Assembly: GCA_018857735.1 (NCBI GenBank)
Contig: JABMCL010002254.1
Span: forward strand, 1,416,001-1,480,000
Reading direction: 5' to 3'
Length of the DNA: 64,000 bases
DNA from: Alviniconcha marisindica
Taxonomy: Eukaryota; Mollusca; Gastropoda; Provannidae
Shown one piece after another: positions 13,501 to 21,989 of the stretch. Below the pieces are notes generated by a model that saw nothing but the letters and a program-made list of their open reading frames with translations, was not told the origin of the DNA and did no database searches. Made by a program: the position numbers and the translations under genes. How positions within the stretch are numbered: the first letter of the stretch is position 1; every line of letters begins with the position of its first letter.

Positions 13501-16500
13501 ACTGCATTCTCTACTAGTGTCAGTAACTGTGGTGTACCCAGACTGACACTGCGTTCTCTGCTAATGTCAGTAACTGTGTACCCAGACTGACACTGCATTC
13601 TCTACTAGTGTCAGTAACTGTGGTGTACCCAGACTGACACTGCGTTCTCTGCTAATGTCAGTAACTGTGTACCCAGACTGACACTGCGTTCTCTGCTAAT
13701 GTCAGTAACTGTGTACCCAGACTGACACTGCGTTCTCTGCTAATGTCAGTAACTGTGTACCCAGACTGACACTGCATTCTCTACTAGTGTCAGTAACTGT
13801 GGTGTACCCAGACTGACACTGCGTTCTCTGCTAGTGTCAGTAACTGTGGTGTACCCAGACTGACACTGCGTTCTCTGCTAGTGTCAGTAACTGTGGTGTA
13901 CCCAGACTGACACTGCGCTCTGGGATGGTGTCAGTGACTGTGATATACCCATATTGACACTTGATCCCTTGGCAGCCCAAGCCAGTCACATAGTTACGCT
14001 CTCCCTCTGCTCTGCTTGGGGAAGCTAAGAGTGTTACAAAACGGTAAGCAGCCAGCCGGACGGTGAATGAGAATGGTCCCCTGCTGTGTTGTGCAGGAGC
14101 ACCTGTTCGACGTCAGCGACCTGCAGCACGAGCCGCCCCTCATCTCCAAGTGCGGCAGCCTGGAGGTCACTTTCACCTACGACTCCAAGAAGTCCAAGAT
14201 GGTGGTCAACATCCACCGGGCCCGTGAGATCCCCGCCAAGGACCGTGGGGGCGCCAACAGCACTCAGGTAAACAGTGAATAATAATAACAGTATTGTGCA
14301 CTGCAAAACCCTGTCACGTCTTGAGAGACTGTTCTGAGCGCATGGACATACACACAGGCACCAACACACACGAGTATATGGACCATAGAGCTGCCAACAG
14401 CACAACAGTACAGCTGTCAACAGAACTCCGGTCAGCACTCTTGTGAAAGGCAGGGTGCAAAAGGTGTACGAATGTGAAAGTGCATACATATTAGTATTGT
14501 TCCACCCATCATATTTGACAGATGGTACGAAATCAAAGAGCTGTCATTGTCACTGTTACTGTCGTTGTCACTGTTACTGTCATTGTCATTGTCATTGTCC
14601 TGCCTTATGTTACAGGTACGAGTCATTGTCCAGCCTTATGTAACCGGTACCAGTCATTTTCCTGCCTTATGTTACAGATACGAGTCATTGTCCCGACTTA
14701 TGTTATAGTTACGAGTCACCTTATGTTAAATGTACGAGTCATTATCCTGCCTTGTGTCACAGGTACGAGTAATGCTTCTGCCCACGAAGAAGCAGCGCTT
14801 CAAAACCAAAGTCAAGGAAGGTCAGGATCCAACCTATGATGAGACCTTCACCTTCAACAAGGTCACACCAGGTACAGACAGACAATGACAAATCCTGTTT
14901 GGATTTATACCTGTCATTTTGCTACATGTGTCAAACATTTGTGAGCAAACAATCGCCCTGATATAACCGTAATGGTTGACTGGGCGTAAAACACCAACTT
15001 ACTTACTTGTGAACAAACAGCAAAGCAGTAGTGTCATGTTGCAACTTAAATGCTTGCTACTGAAAGTTAGTTAGAAGGGTTACACTGCTTTTAGTGGTCA
15101 ATGTATGGAATCCCTGACCGTGGTGTTACGGACAAGGTGCCGTACACCTGTCCTGTATTACCTGTAGCAGTCACTGTGTTAGAAGCCCAGACCTTGGTGT
15201 TACATGTAGCGGTCAGTGTGTAGAAAGACGCCAGACCTTGGTGTTACATGCAGCGGTCAGTGTGTAGAAAGACGCCAGACCTTGGTGTTACATGCAGCGG
15301 TCAATGTGTAGAAAGACGCCGTGACCTTGGTGTTGCATATAGCGGTCAGTGTGTAGAAAGACGCCGTGACCTTGGTGTTACATGCAGCGGTCAGTGTGTA
15401 GAAAGACGCCCTGACCTTGGTGTTGCATGCAGCGGTCAGTGTGTAGAAAGACGCCCTGACCTTGGTGTTACATGCAGCGGTCAGTGTGTAGAAAGACGCC
15501 CTGACCTTGGTGTTACATGCAGCGGTCAGTGTGTAGAAGGACGCCCTGACCTTGGTGTTGCATGTAGCGGTCAGTGTGTAGAAGGACGCGATGACCTTGG
15601 TGTTGCATGATGTGGTCAATGGGTAGAAGGACGCGCTGACCTTGGTGTTACATGTAGCGGTCAGTGTGTAGAAGGACGCCCTGACCACGATGTTACATGC
15701 AGCGGTCAGTGTGTAGAAGGACGCCCTGACCACGGTGTTACATGCAGCGGTCAGTGTGTAGAAGGACGCCCTGACCACGATGTTACATGCAGCGGTCAGT
15801 GTGTAGAAGGACGCCCTGACCACGATGTTACATGCAGCGGTCAGTGTGTAGAAGGACGCCCTGACCACGGTGTTACATGCAGCGGTCAGTGTGTAGAAGG
15901 ACGCCCTGACCACGATGTTACATGCAGCGGTCAGTGTGTAGAAGGACGCCCTGACCACGGTGTTACATGCAGCGGTCAGTGTGTAGAAGGACGCCCTGAC
16001 CACGATGTTACATGCAGCGGTCAGTGTGTAGAAGGACGCCCTGACCACGGTGTTACATGCAGCGGTCAGTGTGTAGAAGGACGCCCTGACCACGGTGTTA
16101 CATGCAGCGGTCAGTGTGTAGAAGGACGCCCTGACCACGATGTTACATGCAGCGGTCAGTGTGTAGAAGGACGCCCTGACCACGATGTTACATGCAGCGG
16201 TCAGTGTGTAGAAGGACGCCCTGACCACGATGTTCCATGCAGCGGTCAGTGTGTAGAAGGACGCCCTGACCTTGGTGTTGCAGACGAGGTGCCGGGCATG
16301 GGGCTGAGGTTCCGGCTGTACGGCCTGGAGCGGATGAGGCGGGAGCGGATGATCGGCGAGAGCGTCATTGGCTTCGCCTCCCTCAACCTGGTGGAGCCGT
16401 CCACCCACTGGGTCATCTTGGAGCCACGCAGCAACCTCAGCGTGAGTCCTGGCTTCCGTTGCACGTGTTTGCTGTGTTATATTGTCCTACAGCACTTCCG

Positions 16501-19500
16501 CTCAGTTGCACGTGCGGCTTGTATAACATTGCATTGCTGTTTTGATAGTTTTAGTGCAGCAGCTCTGGTTTTGACGTGTCAACAAAGCTGCAGCGACTGC
16601 GTCCTGGTTTTGACGTATCAGCTGTCCTGCAGGGATTGCATCCTCCATCCTATTCCTGAGAGCTACTGATGGGCCGATCTCATTCTTGATTCGGCAGTCC
16701 CGGTTGTTACTCACACCTGATTGGGCAATCCCAGTTGTTACTCACACCTGATTGGGCAGTCCTGGTTGTTACTCACACCTGATTAGGCAATCCCAGTTGT
16801 TACTCACACCTGATTGAGCAGTCCCAGTTGTTACTCACACCTGATTGGGCAGTCCTGGTTGTTACTCACACCTGATTGGGCAATCCCAGTTGTTACTCAC
16901 ACCTGATTGGGCAGTCCTGGTTGTTACTCACACCTGATTAGGCAATCCCAGTTGTTACTCACACCTGATTGAGCAGTCCCAGTTGTTACTCACACCTGAT
17001 TGAGCAGTCCCAGTTGTTACTCACACCTGATTGGGCAGTCCCAGTTGTTACTCACACCTGATTGGGCAGTCCCAGTTGTTACTCACACCTGATTGAGCAG
17101 TCCCAGTTGTTACTCACACCTGATTGGGCAATCCCGTTGTTACTCACACCTGATTGGGCAGTCCTGGTTGTTACTCACACCTGATTAGGCAATCCCAGTT
17201 GTTACTCACACCTGATTAGGCAATCCCAGTTGTTACTCACACCTGATTGAGCAGTCCCAGTTGTTACTCACACCTGATTGGGCAATCCCAGTTGTTACTC
17301 ACTCCTGATTGGGCAGTCCTGGTTGTTACTCACTCCTGATTGGGCAATCCCAGTTGTTACTCACACCTGGTTGGGCAGTCCCAGTTGTTACTCACACCTG
17401 GTTGGGCAGTCCCAGTTGTTACTCACACCTGATTGAGCAGTCCCGGTTGTTACTCACACCTGATTGGGCAGTCCCAGTTGTTACTCACATCTGATTGAGC
17501 AGTCCCAGTTGTTACACCTGATTGGGCAATCCCAGTTGTTACTCACACCTGATTAGGCAATCCCAGTTGTTACTCACACCTGATTGAGCAGTCCCAGTTG
17601 TTACTCATTCCTGATTGAGCAGTCCCGGTTGTTACTCGCACCTGATTGGGCAATCCCAGTTGTTACTCGCACCTGATTGGGCAGTCCCAGTTGTTACTCA
17701 CACCTGATTGAGCAGTCCCAGTTGTTACTCACACCTGATTGGGCAGTCCCGGTTGTTACTCGCACCTGATTGGGCAGTCCCAGTTGTTACTCACGCCAGC
17801 GATGCACCATCAAATGACACATCAAAACCAGGACGCAGTCGCTGCAGCCTAGGTGACACGTCAAAACTAGCAACATCATGATTATACCGGGTTTGGACGT
17901 GTCAGTGAACCAGATGGTGACTGTTCACCATGACGATACCGGGTTTGGACATGTCAGTGAACCAGATGGTGACTGTTTTCACCATGACGGTACTGGGTTT
18001 GGACATGTCAGTGAACCAGATGGTGACTGTTTTGAGCATGACGATACCGGGTTTGGATATGTCAGTGAACCAGATGGTGACTGTTCTCAGCATGACGATA
18101 CCGGGTTTGGACATGTCAGTGAACCAGATGGTGACCGTTTTCACCATGACAATACTGGGTTTGGACATGTCAGTGAACCAGATGGTGACTGTTCATGACG
18201 ATACTGGGTTTGGACATGTCAGTGAACCAGATGGTGACTGTTCATGACGATACTGGGTTTGGACATGTCAGTGAACCAGATGGTGACCGTTTTCAGCATG
18301 ACGATACTGGGTTTGGACATGTCAGTGAACCAGATGGTGACTGTTCATGACGATACTGGGTTTGGACATGTCAGTGAACCAGATGGTGACCGTTTTCAGC
18401 ATGGCGATACTGGGTTTGGACATGTCAGTGAACCAGATGCTGACCGATTTCACCATAACTGGCTTTGATGTGTCAGTGATGCTGACTGTTCTAAATATGA
18501 CATGAACCGTTCCAGACACACCGGTTCGGGCTGTGACATGTCGGTTGTAATGGCTGTTTTCAGCACGGTGACTCGGGCTTTGACGTGTCGAGCCTGTCCC
18601 GCAGTGACTCCGCGTCGTCCACCCAGTCGCTGCAGCACGGCGGCATGCCGGAACTGCTGGTGGGGCTGGCCTACAACGGCACCACCGGCCGCCTCGCCGT
18701 GCAGATCATCAAGGGCAGCAACTTCAGGAACATGGCCATGAACCGCGCACCAGGTTCCTCTCTTTGCTCTTAGGCTGCTTTAATGCTGTGTCATCTCTTT
18801 GCTGTCAGACTTGTTCCACGCTGAGTTGTGTCCCGTGAGGTACTGGTGGGGACCGAGATCCCAGGAGGGGGGTGGGGGGTGGGATGGGGTGGGGGGAGGA
18901 ACTGTACCTTTCCTTGTTCAGTTCTAGAGCTTGTGTGCATTTTATTCAAGTTTAATTCTCAGTACAGCATGGTAGATGATTAATAACTTAACTGGTTGGT
19001 CAGTCAGTTGCTTGCTTGGTTGCTGGTTGGTCAAGAGTCAAGCTCATGGTGTTTGGGTATGGTGGGCCTTTGCGAACGTTTTGTTTGTTAGTTGCTTGAA
19101 CAACTCATCGTTGATCTGTCACTGTTTAACTGCCACTGTTCAGCTGTCACTGTCCAACTGTCACTGTTCAAATGTCACTGTCTAACTGTCACTGTTCACT
19201 GTCACTGTCCAACTGCCACTGTTTCACTGTCACTGTTCGGCTGCCACTGTTCAACTGTCACTGTTCAGCTGTCATTGTTCAGCTGTCACTGTTCAGCTGT
19301 CATTGTTCAGCTGTCACTGTTCAGCTGTCGCTGTTCAGCTGTCGCTGTTCAGCTGTCAGTGTTCAGCTGTCAGTGTTCAGCTGTCACTTTTCAGCTGTCA
19401 CTGTTCAGCTGTCACTGTTTAACTGTCACTGTTCAACTGTCACTGTTCAACTGTCGCTGTTCAGCTGTCGCTGTTCAGCTGTCGCTGTTCAGCTGTCACT

Positions 19501-20898
19501 GTTTAACTGTCACTGTTTAACTGTCACTGTTCAGCTGTCGCTGTTCAGCTGTCACTGTTCGGTTGTCACTGTTTAACTGTCACTGTTCAGCTGTCACTGT
19601 TTAACTGTCACTGTTCAGCTGTCACTGTTTAACTGTCACTGTTCAGCTGTCACTGTTCAGCTGTCACTGTTCATTGTTCGCGCTTGTTGTGCTGACGGTC
19701 ACTTGCCTTGCCCTGTGCACACAGACACCTACGTGAAGGTGACGCTGATGTCTCCAACGGGCCAGGAGCTACAGAGGTGCAAGACGTCCGTGCGACGTGG
19801 CCAGCCCAACCCGCTCTTCAAGGAGACCTTCATGCTGCAGGTGGCGCTCTTCCAGCTGCCTGACGTCACGCTCATGGTCTCCGTCTACAACAAGAAGAGC
19901 ATGAAGAAGAAAGAGATGATTGGATGGTTCTCACTGGGTAAGGCTTTAGTCACGTTCATCTGAAGCGACACAGTTCGCGGTGAAGAGATGATTGGATGGT
20001 TCTCACTGGGTAAGGCTTGAGGCGTCTTCATCTGCAGTGAAACATTCGCGGTGAAGATGAGTCCTGCCTCCTGCATGTAAATTAATTCTGTTCATCAGCA
20101 AGAAGAAGAGTGTGAAGAAGATGGCTGGAGTATTCCTGCTGGGTAATATTTGAGTCATGTCCCTCCAAAGCAAGATGGCCCTGAAGAAGATGACTGGATG
20201 GTTGGTTCTCACTGGGTAAGGCTTGAGGCGTCTTCATCTGCAGCGAAACATTCGCGGTGAAGATGAGTCATGCTTCCTGTAAATTAATCCTGTTCATCAG
20301 CAAGAAGAAGAGAGTGAAGAGTGTGGAGTATTCTGCTGGGTAAGATTTGAGTCGTGTCCCTCCAAAGCAAGATGGCCGTGAAGAAGATGACTGGATGGTT
20401 CTCAGTGGGTAAGGCTTGGGTCTTTTCCATGTGCACAGCAAAATGATTGGATGACTTTAATTGGGTAAGATTTGGGTCAGCCTCCGTCAATGGCAAATCC
20501 CAGCGTCAGATGGTGGAGAATATGTAATACTGAGTCTGCAATGAATGTCTCCGCTTATTTTGGTTGACTTTCTTTTGGTGCTTGCAAATACAGTCGCAGG
20601 TCTTAGGAAAATGACCTTTTGCTTGACAGAGTTGCTTCTGATTATCTAAACATTCATGTTGCCCACATGTTAACGCCCCACAGCACACAAAGCCTGTACC
20701 ATTAATCAAGATCCCACATTCAGATGATCTTGTGTAAATATGCTAGCAGCGTGCACAAGGCGCTGACATCTGACGACGCCGGTGGCTGTGGTTGCAGGTC
20801 AGAACAGCAGCGGGGAGGAAGAGAGTGCCCACTGGACCGACATGCGGGAGAGCAAAGGGGACGAGGTGTGTCGTTGGCACGTGCTGCTCGAGTCCTAG
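6409..20898 (+). CDS. synaptotagmin-14/16-like protein (multi-exon gene)
   Basis: I assemble seven exons: 6409-7527, 14097-14267, 14763-14871, 16284-16441, 18564-18753, 19725-19937 and 20798-20898, stop TAG at 20896. Every junction is GT-AG and phases agree (0, 0, 1, 0, 1, 1). The product has a low-complexity N-terminal region and tandem C2A and C2B domains, and ends with CRWHVLLES, which contains the WHxLL element typical of synaptotagmin C2B tails. The stretch [19 protein letters not shown] before it is characteristic of the SYT14/16 branch. Known members bind phospholipid or oligomerise without calcium and act in membrane trafficking. Most C2 aspartates are missing here (for example LYGLERM and VYNKKSM replace the usual DxD loops), consistent with that. 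Whether the first exon belongs to this gene is inferred only from its phase-0 donor and position. An upstream exon with a membrane segment may be missing. Confidence 0.85.
7528..8370. other. intron sequence with small repeats
   Basis: A G run of about 19 nt (7549-7568) follows the exon A donor. About 7890-8030 holds three copies of a ~51-bp unit containing CTGAGGTGCAGAGCTTGTGC and TGAACACTCCATTTTT. No coding exon is recognised. Confidence 0.6.
8375..8775 (+). mobile_element. degenerate LINE-like fragment, copy 1, with pyrimidine tail
   Basis: A short open stretch reads FKLGIL followed after a gap by [11 protein letters not shown]. It resembles the cysteine-containing C-terminal end of non-LTR retrotransposon ORFs (VE-E-HFLL-CP type). 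One copy of a word containing ACATTTAATAGAATCCAGCT follows at about 8515-8540. A 200-bp C/T-rich tract (8570-8770) comes next. The same order recurs at 9600-11660. Family assignment rests on a short motif only. Confidence 0.45.
8776..9600. other. intron sequence, no gene recognised
   Basis: This contains a G run at about 8836-8858 and otherwise unique-looking sequence. Short open frames (97 and 75 codons) match nothing I recognise. Confidence 0.5.
9605..10235 (+). repeat. LINE-like fragment, copy 2, with expanded 31-32-bp array
   Basis: The first ~110 bp align by eye with 8395-8510 (CCACAAAAACAGAGGC, then AAGTGAAATCCATTTCATGC). The single word AGCACAATTAATAGAAT is then expanded into about 15 tandem copies (9740-10205). 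The sequence returns to the shared flank (TTCAACCAGTGTACAAGAAT) and enters a pyrimidine tract. This is the same layout as copy 1, with an array added. Confidence 0.8.
10240..11665. repeat. 1.4-kb pyrimidine-only satellite
   Basis: The + strand is almost exclusively C and T for about 1,400 bp. The degenerate unit is ~30-38 bp, built from CCTTCCTGCTTCCCCCTCTC and TCTTTCCCTCC. Long open frames on both strands (up to 498 codons, Pro/Ser/Leu only, or Arg/Gly/Glu only on the other strand) are composition artefacts. Homopurine-homopyrimidine DNA of this kind can form triplex (H-DNA) structures. Confidence 0.93.
11666..12260. other. intron sequence, no gene recognised
   Basis: A C run lies at about 11795-11809. 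The rest is unique-looking and has no domain or RNA I can name. Confidence 0.5.
12265..12596 (-). mobile_element. tRNA-derived SINE
   Basis: Read on the - strand, the head at 12596 begins GGGGATAGCTCAGTGGGTAG (A box) with GGTTCGAGTCC (B box) about 50 nt later, in a tRNA-like layout whose anticodon region is CTGAAAAGTCAG. The body contains CCGTGCGCACGCTAAAAATC, a variant of the conserved core of molluscan tRNA SINEs. The head is too diverged and extended to be a functional tRNA gene. Confidence 0.8.
12765..12885. repeat. minisatellite, 23-bp unit
   Basis: Five perfect or near-perfect copies of a unit containing GTTAACAGGCGGTGCGTGCG. Confidence 0.92.
13140..13330. repeat. degenerate short array
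   Basis: Three to four diverged copies contain TCTGTCGGAGCT and AACGTTTATGTCCTTG. Some spacers have been replaced. No coding signal is seen. Confidence 0.65.
13345..13935. repeat. hairpin-forming minisatellite, ~43-47-bp unit
   Basis: About 13 copies. In many units CTGACACT is followed 12 nt later by its exact reverse complement AGTGTCAG, so each can fold into an 8-bp stem. Variants with AATGTCAG have one mismatch. Two unit lengths alternate, differing by a GTG insertion near TGTGGTGTACCC. Confidence 0.9.
14097..14267 (+). CDS. syt14/16-like exon B (start of C2A)
   Basis: 57 codons, phase 0 at both ends, acceptor TTGTGCAG and donor CTCAG/GTAAAC. It begins EHLFDVSDL and gives the first C2A strands ([20 protein letters not shown]) and loop 1 ([13 protein letters not shown]). 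Synaptotagmin-1 has two aspartates in loop 1. Here one is kept (AKD) and the one normally before the PYVKV strand is replaced (NSTQ). Confidence 0.93.
14605..14762 (+). repeat. tandem copies of the exon C acceptor and first codons
   Basis: Five degenerate copies of a ~25-33-bp unit sit directly upstream of exon C. Each carries TTACAG-like sequence followed by GTACGAGTCATTGTCCTGCC or a variant, which still reads VRVIVLP. The true exon begins VRVMLLP. At least two copies (about 14610 and 14670) keep an AG at the junction position. Just upstream (14540-14600) lies a TGTCATTGTCACTGTTAC-type simple repeat. Confidence 0.85.
14763..14871 (+). CDS. syt14/16-like exon C (middle of C2A)
   Basis: 36 codons plus one base. 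Acceptor TGTCACAG, donor CACCAG/GTACAG, phase 0 in and phase 1 out. It encodes [17 protein letters not shown] and then [13 protein letters not shown]. This is the polybasic strand and the conserved (N/D)P-x-(F/Y)-x-E-x-F-x-F block of type I C2 domains. Confidence 0.94.
14950..15015 (+). mobile_element. 3' tail of a dispersed SINE-like element
   Basis: Contains TGACTGGGCGTAAAACACC followed by AACTTACTTACTT. This end sequence, with a short tandem tail, is found dispersed in many molluscan genomes. The 5' part of the element is not recognisable, so this is a truncated copy. Confidence 0.55.
15180..16283. repeat. minisatellite, 45-bp unit, abutting the exon D acceptor
   Basis: About 24 copies contain AGCGGTCAGTGTGTAGAAG and GACGCCCTGACC. 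The unit is a multiple of three, so both strands stay open (up to 383 codons on the - strand); this is not a gene. The last copy merges with the exon D acceptor: CCTTGGTGTTGCA occurs both in the units and directly before the exon. Confidence 0.92.
16284..16441 (+). CDS. syt14/16-like exon D (end of C2A)
   Basis: 158 bp, phase 1 in and phase 0 out, acceptor GTGTTGCAG, donor CTCAGC/GTGAGT. It encodes [18 protein letters not shown] and [16 protein letters not shown], then [11 protein letters not shown]. In calcium-binding C2A domains the LYGLERM position holds two aspartates (YDFDRF in synaptotagmin-1). Both are absent, so C2A should not bind calcium in the usual way. Confidence 0.94.
16690..17805. 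repeat. minisatellite, ~30-bp unit
   Basis: About 37 copies contain GTTGTTACTCACACCTGATT and GGGCAGTCCCA. Copy-to-copy variants (GGGCAA, GAGCAG, AGGCAA) recur in blocks, suggesting multi-unit duplications. It fills most of the intron between exons D and E. Confidence 0.93.
17875..18480. repeat. minisatellite, ~51-56-bp unit, copying the exon E acceptor
   Basis: About 11 copies contain TTTTCAGCATGACGATACTG and GGTTTGGACATGTCAGTGAA. The unit resembles the exon E boundary (CTGTTTTCAG then CACGGTGACTCGGGCTTTGA). Translated from the same phase, a unit reads [15 protein letters not shown] against the exon's [15 protein letters not shown]. Confidence 0.88.
18564..18753 (+). CDS. syt14/16-like exon E (linker and start of C2B)
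   Basis: 63 codons plus one base. Acceptor CTGTTTTCAG, donor GCACCAG/GTTCCT, which is weak but gives the right phase. It encodes a Ser-rich linker ([15 protein letters not shown]), then [18 protein letters not shown] and [17 protein letters not shown], the first strands of C2B. Both junctions agree with the neighbouring exons. Confidence 0.92.
18760..19090. other. intron sequence with G-rich stretch
   Basis: 18860-18900 is G-rich (GGGGGGTGGGGGGTGGGATG). The rest is unique-looking with no exon. Confidence 0.6.
19095..19675. repeat. minisatellite, 14-bp unit
   Basis: About 40 copies of CTGTCACTGTTCAG and its variants (TTTAA, TTCAA, GTCGC). Open frames of up to 142 codons are a by-product of absent stops. 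It lies in the intron directly before exon F. Confidence 0.92.
19725..19937 (+). CDS. syt14/16-like exon F (core of C2B)
   Basis: 213 bp, phase 1 in and out, acceptor GTGCACACAG, donor CACTGG/GTAAGG. It encodes [17 protein letters not shown], a basic stretch ([10 protein letters not shown]), [12 protein letters not shown] and [18 protein letters not shown]. The NPLFKETF block is the C2 signature. The loop-3 aspartates (VLDYDK in synaptotagmin-1) are replaced by VYNKKS, so calcium binding is not expected. Confidence 0.95.
19938..20480 (+). repeat. tandem copies of the exon F 3' end and donor
   Basis: Six intronic copies follow the donor. The clearest begin at about 19984, 20186 and 20380: each carries GATGATTGGATGGTTCTCAC or a close variant and then GGGTAAGGCTT, as at the real exon end. 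More diverged copies (about 20116, 20317, 20441) keep GGGTAA. Some copies reach further into the exon (AGCAAGAAGAAGAGTGTGAA versus exon AACAAGAAGAGCATGAAGAA). Confidence 0.9.
20798..20898 (+). CDS. syt14/16-like exon G (C2B end and stop)
   Basis: Acceptor GTGGTTGCAG, phase 1 in, stop TAG at 20896-20898. It encodes [17 protein letters not shown] and then [15 protein letters not shown]. The W-H-x-L-L motif near the end is the conserved synaptotagmin C2B tail. The NSSGEEE...HW...M.ESKG pattern is the best evidence for the SYT14/16 branch. Confidence 0.95.
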
Positions 20899-20949
20899 TC
20901 CACGCCTGCAGCCCCGTGATCAGCCTCCTTGTCTGCTTGTTCATCGCCA

Positions 20950-21625
20950 GCGCCGGTCTGCAGGGGGCAGCTCCTCTCTCCAGCCCACTGACATCAGGGG
21001 GCAGCTCCTCTCTCCAGCCCACTGACATCAGTCTGCAGGGGGCAGCTCCTCTCTCCAGCCCACTGACATCAGTCTGCATGGGGCAGCTCCTCTCTCCAGC
21101 CCACTGACATCAGTCTGCAGGGGGCAGCTGCTCTCTCCAGCCCACTGACATCAGTCTACAGAGGGCAGCTCCTCTCTCCAGCCCACTGACATCAGGGGGC
21201 AGCTCCTCTCTCCAGCCCACTGACATCAGGGGGCAGCACCTCTCTCCAGCCCACTGACATCAGGGGGCAGCACCTCTCTCCAGCCCACTGACATCAGTCT
21301 GCAGGGGGCAGCTCCTCTCTCCAGCCCACTGACATCCTCTCAGGGGGCAGCTCCTCTCTCCAGCCCACTGACATCAGTCTGCAGGGGCAGCACCTCTCTC
21401 CAGCCCCTGACATCAGTCTGCAGGGGGCAGCACCTCTCTCCAGCCCACTGACATCAGTCTGCAGGGGGCAGCACCTCTCTCCAGCCCCCTGACATCAGTC
21501 TGCAGGGGGCAGCACCTCTCTCCAGCCCCCTGACATCAGTCTGCAGGGGGCAGCACCTCTCTCCAGCCCACTGACATCAGTCTGCAGGGGGCAGCACCTC
21601 TCCCCAGCCCACTGGCACCGGTCAA
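20950..21625. repeat. minisatellite, ~43-bp unit
   Basis: About 16 copies contain GGGGGCAGCTCCTCTCTCCA and GCCCACTGACATCAGTCTGC. It starts about 50 bp after the + strand stop codon, so it may lie in the 3' UTR. Some copies lack the TCTGCAG segment. Confidence 0.92.
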
Positions 21626-21989
21626 AACGGACCTTAGTTGACGTTGCTGAGACACCCCATGACGAAGCTGAACCAGAGGGAGGGAGGGTTCACTGCTGAG
21701 GGAACGATTCGGCAGCTTCCTCGTGAGAAGCAGAGGACTTCCAGGGGGCAGAGAAGGCTGAGGGTTCGGACTGCAGAGCTTCGTACAACAACGACTTTTT
21801 TTCTCTCCTTGCTCAAACCCATTACTCCCTAGAACAGCTTTAGGTACAAGGCCTAGAGCTTTATGTGTATGTATATTTGACTTAGTCCTTTGCCCACACT
21901 GAACACCGGAGCACAACCAGCGGGGACGGTTTGAACAGAAAATCACCACTGTTTTTGGGTCACCAAGGAGACCGAGACTGTGTTGTGTG

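Noticed and set aside
15257..16408. 383-codon - strand frame with a 15-residue repeat ([15 protein letters not shown])
   Set aside because: It is a by-product of a 45-bp minisatellite in the intron of the + strand gene and overlaps exon D antisense.
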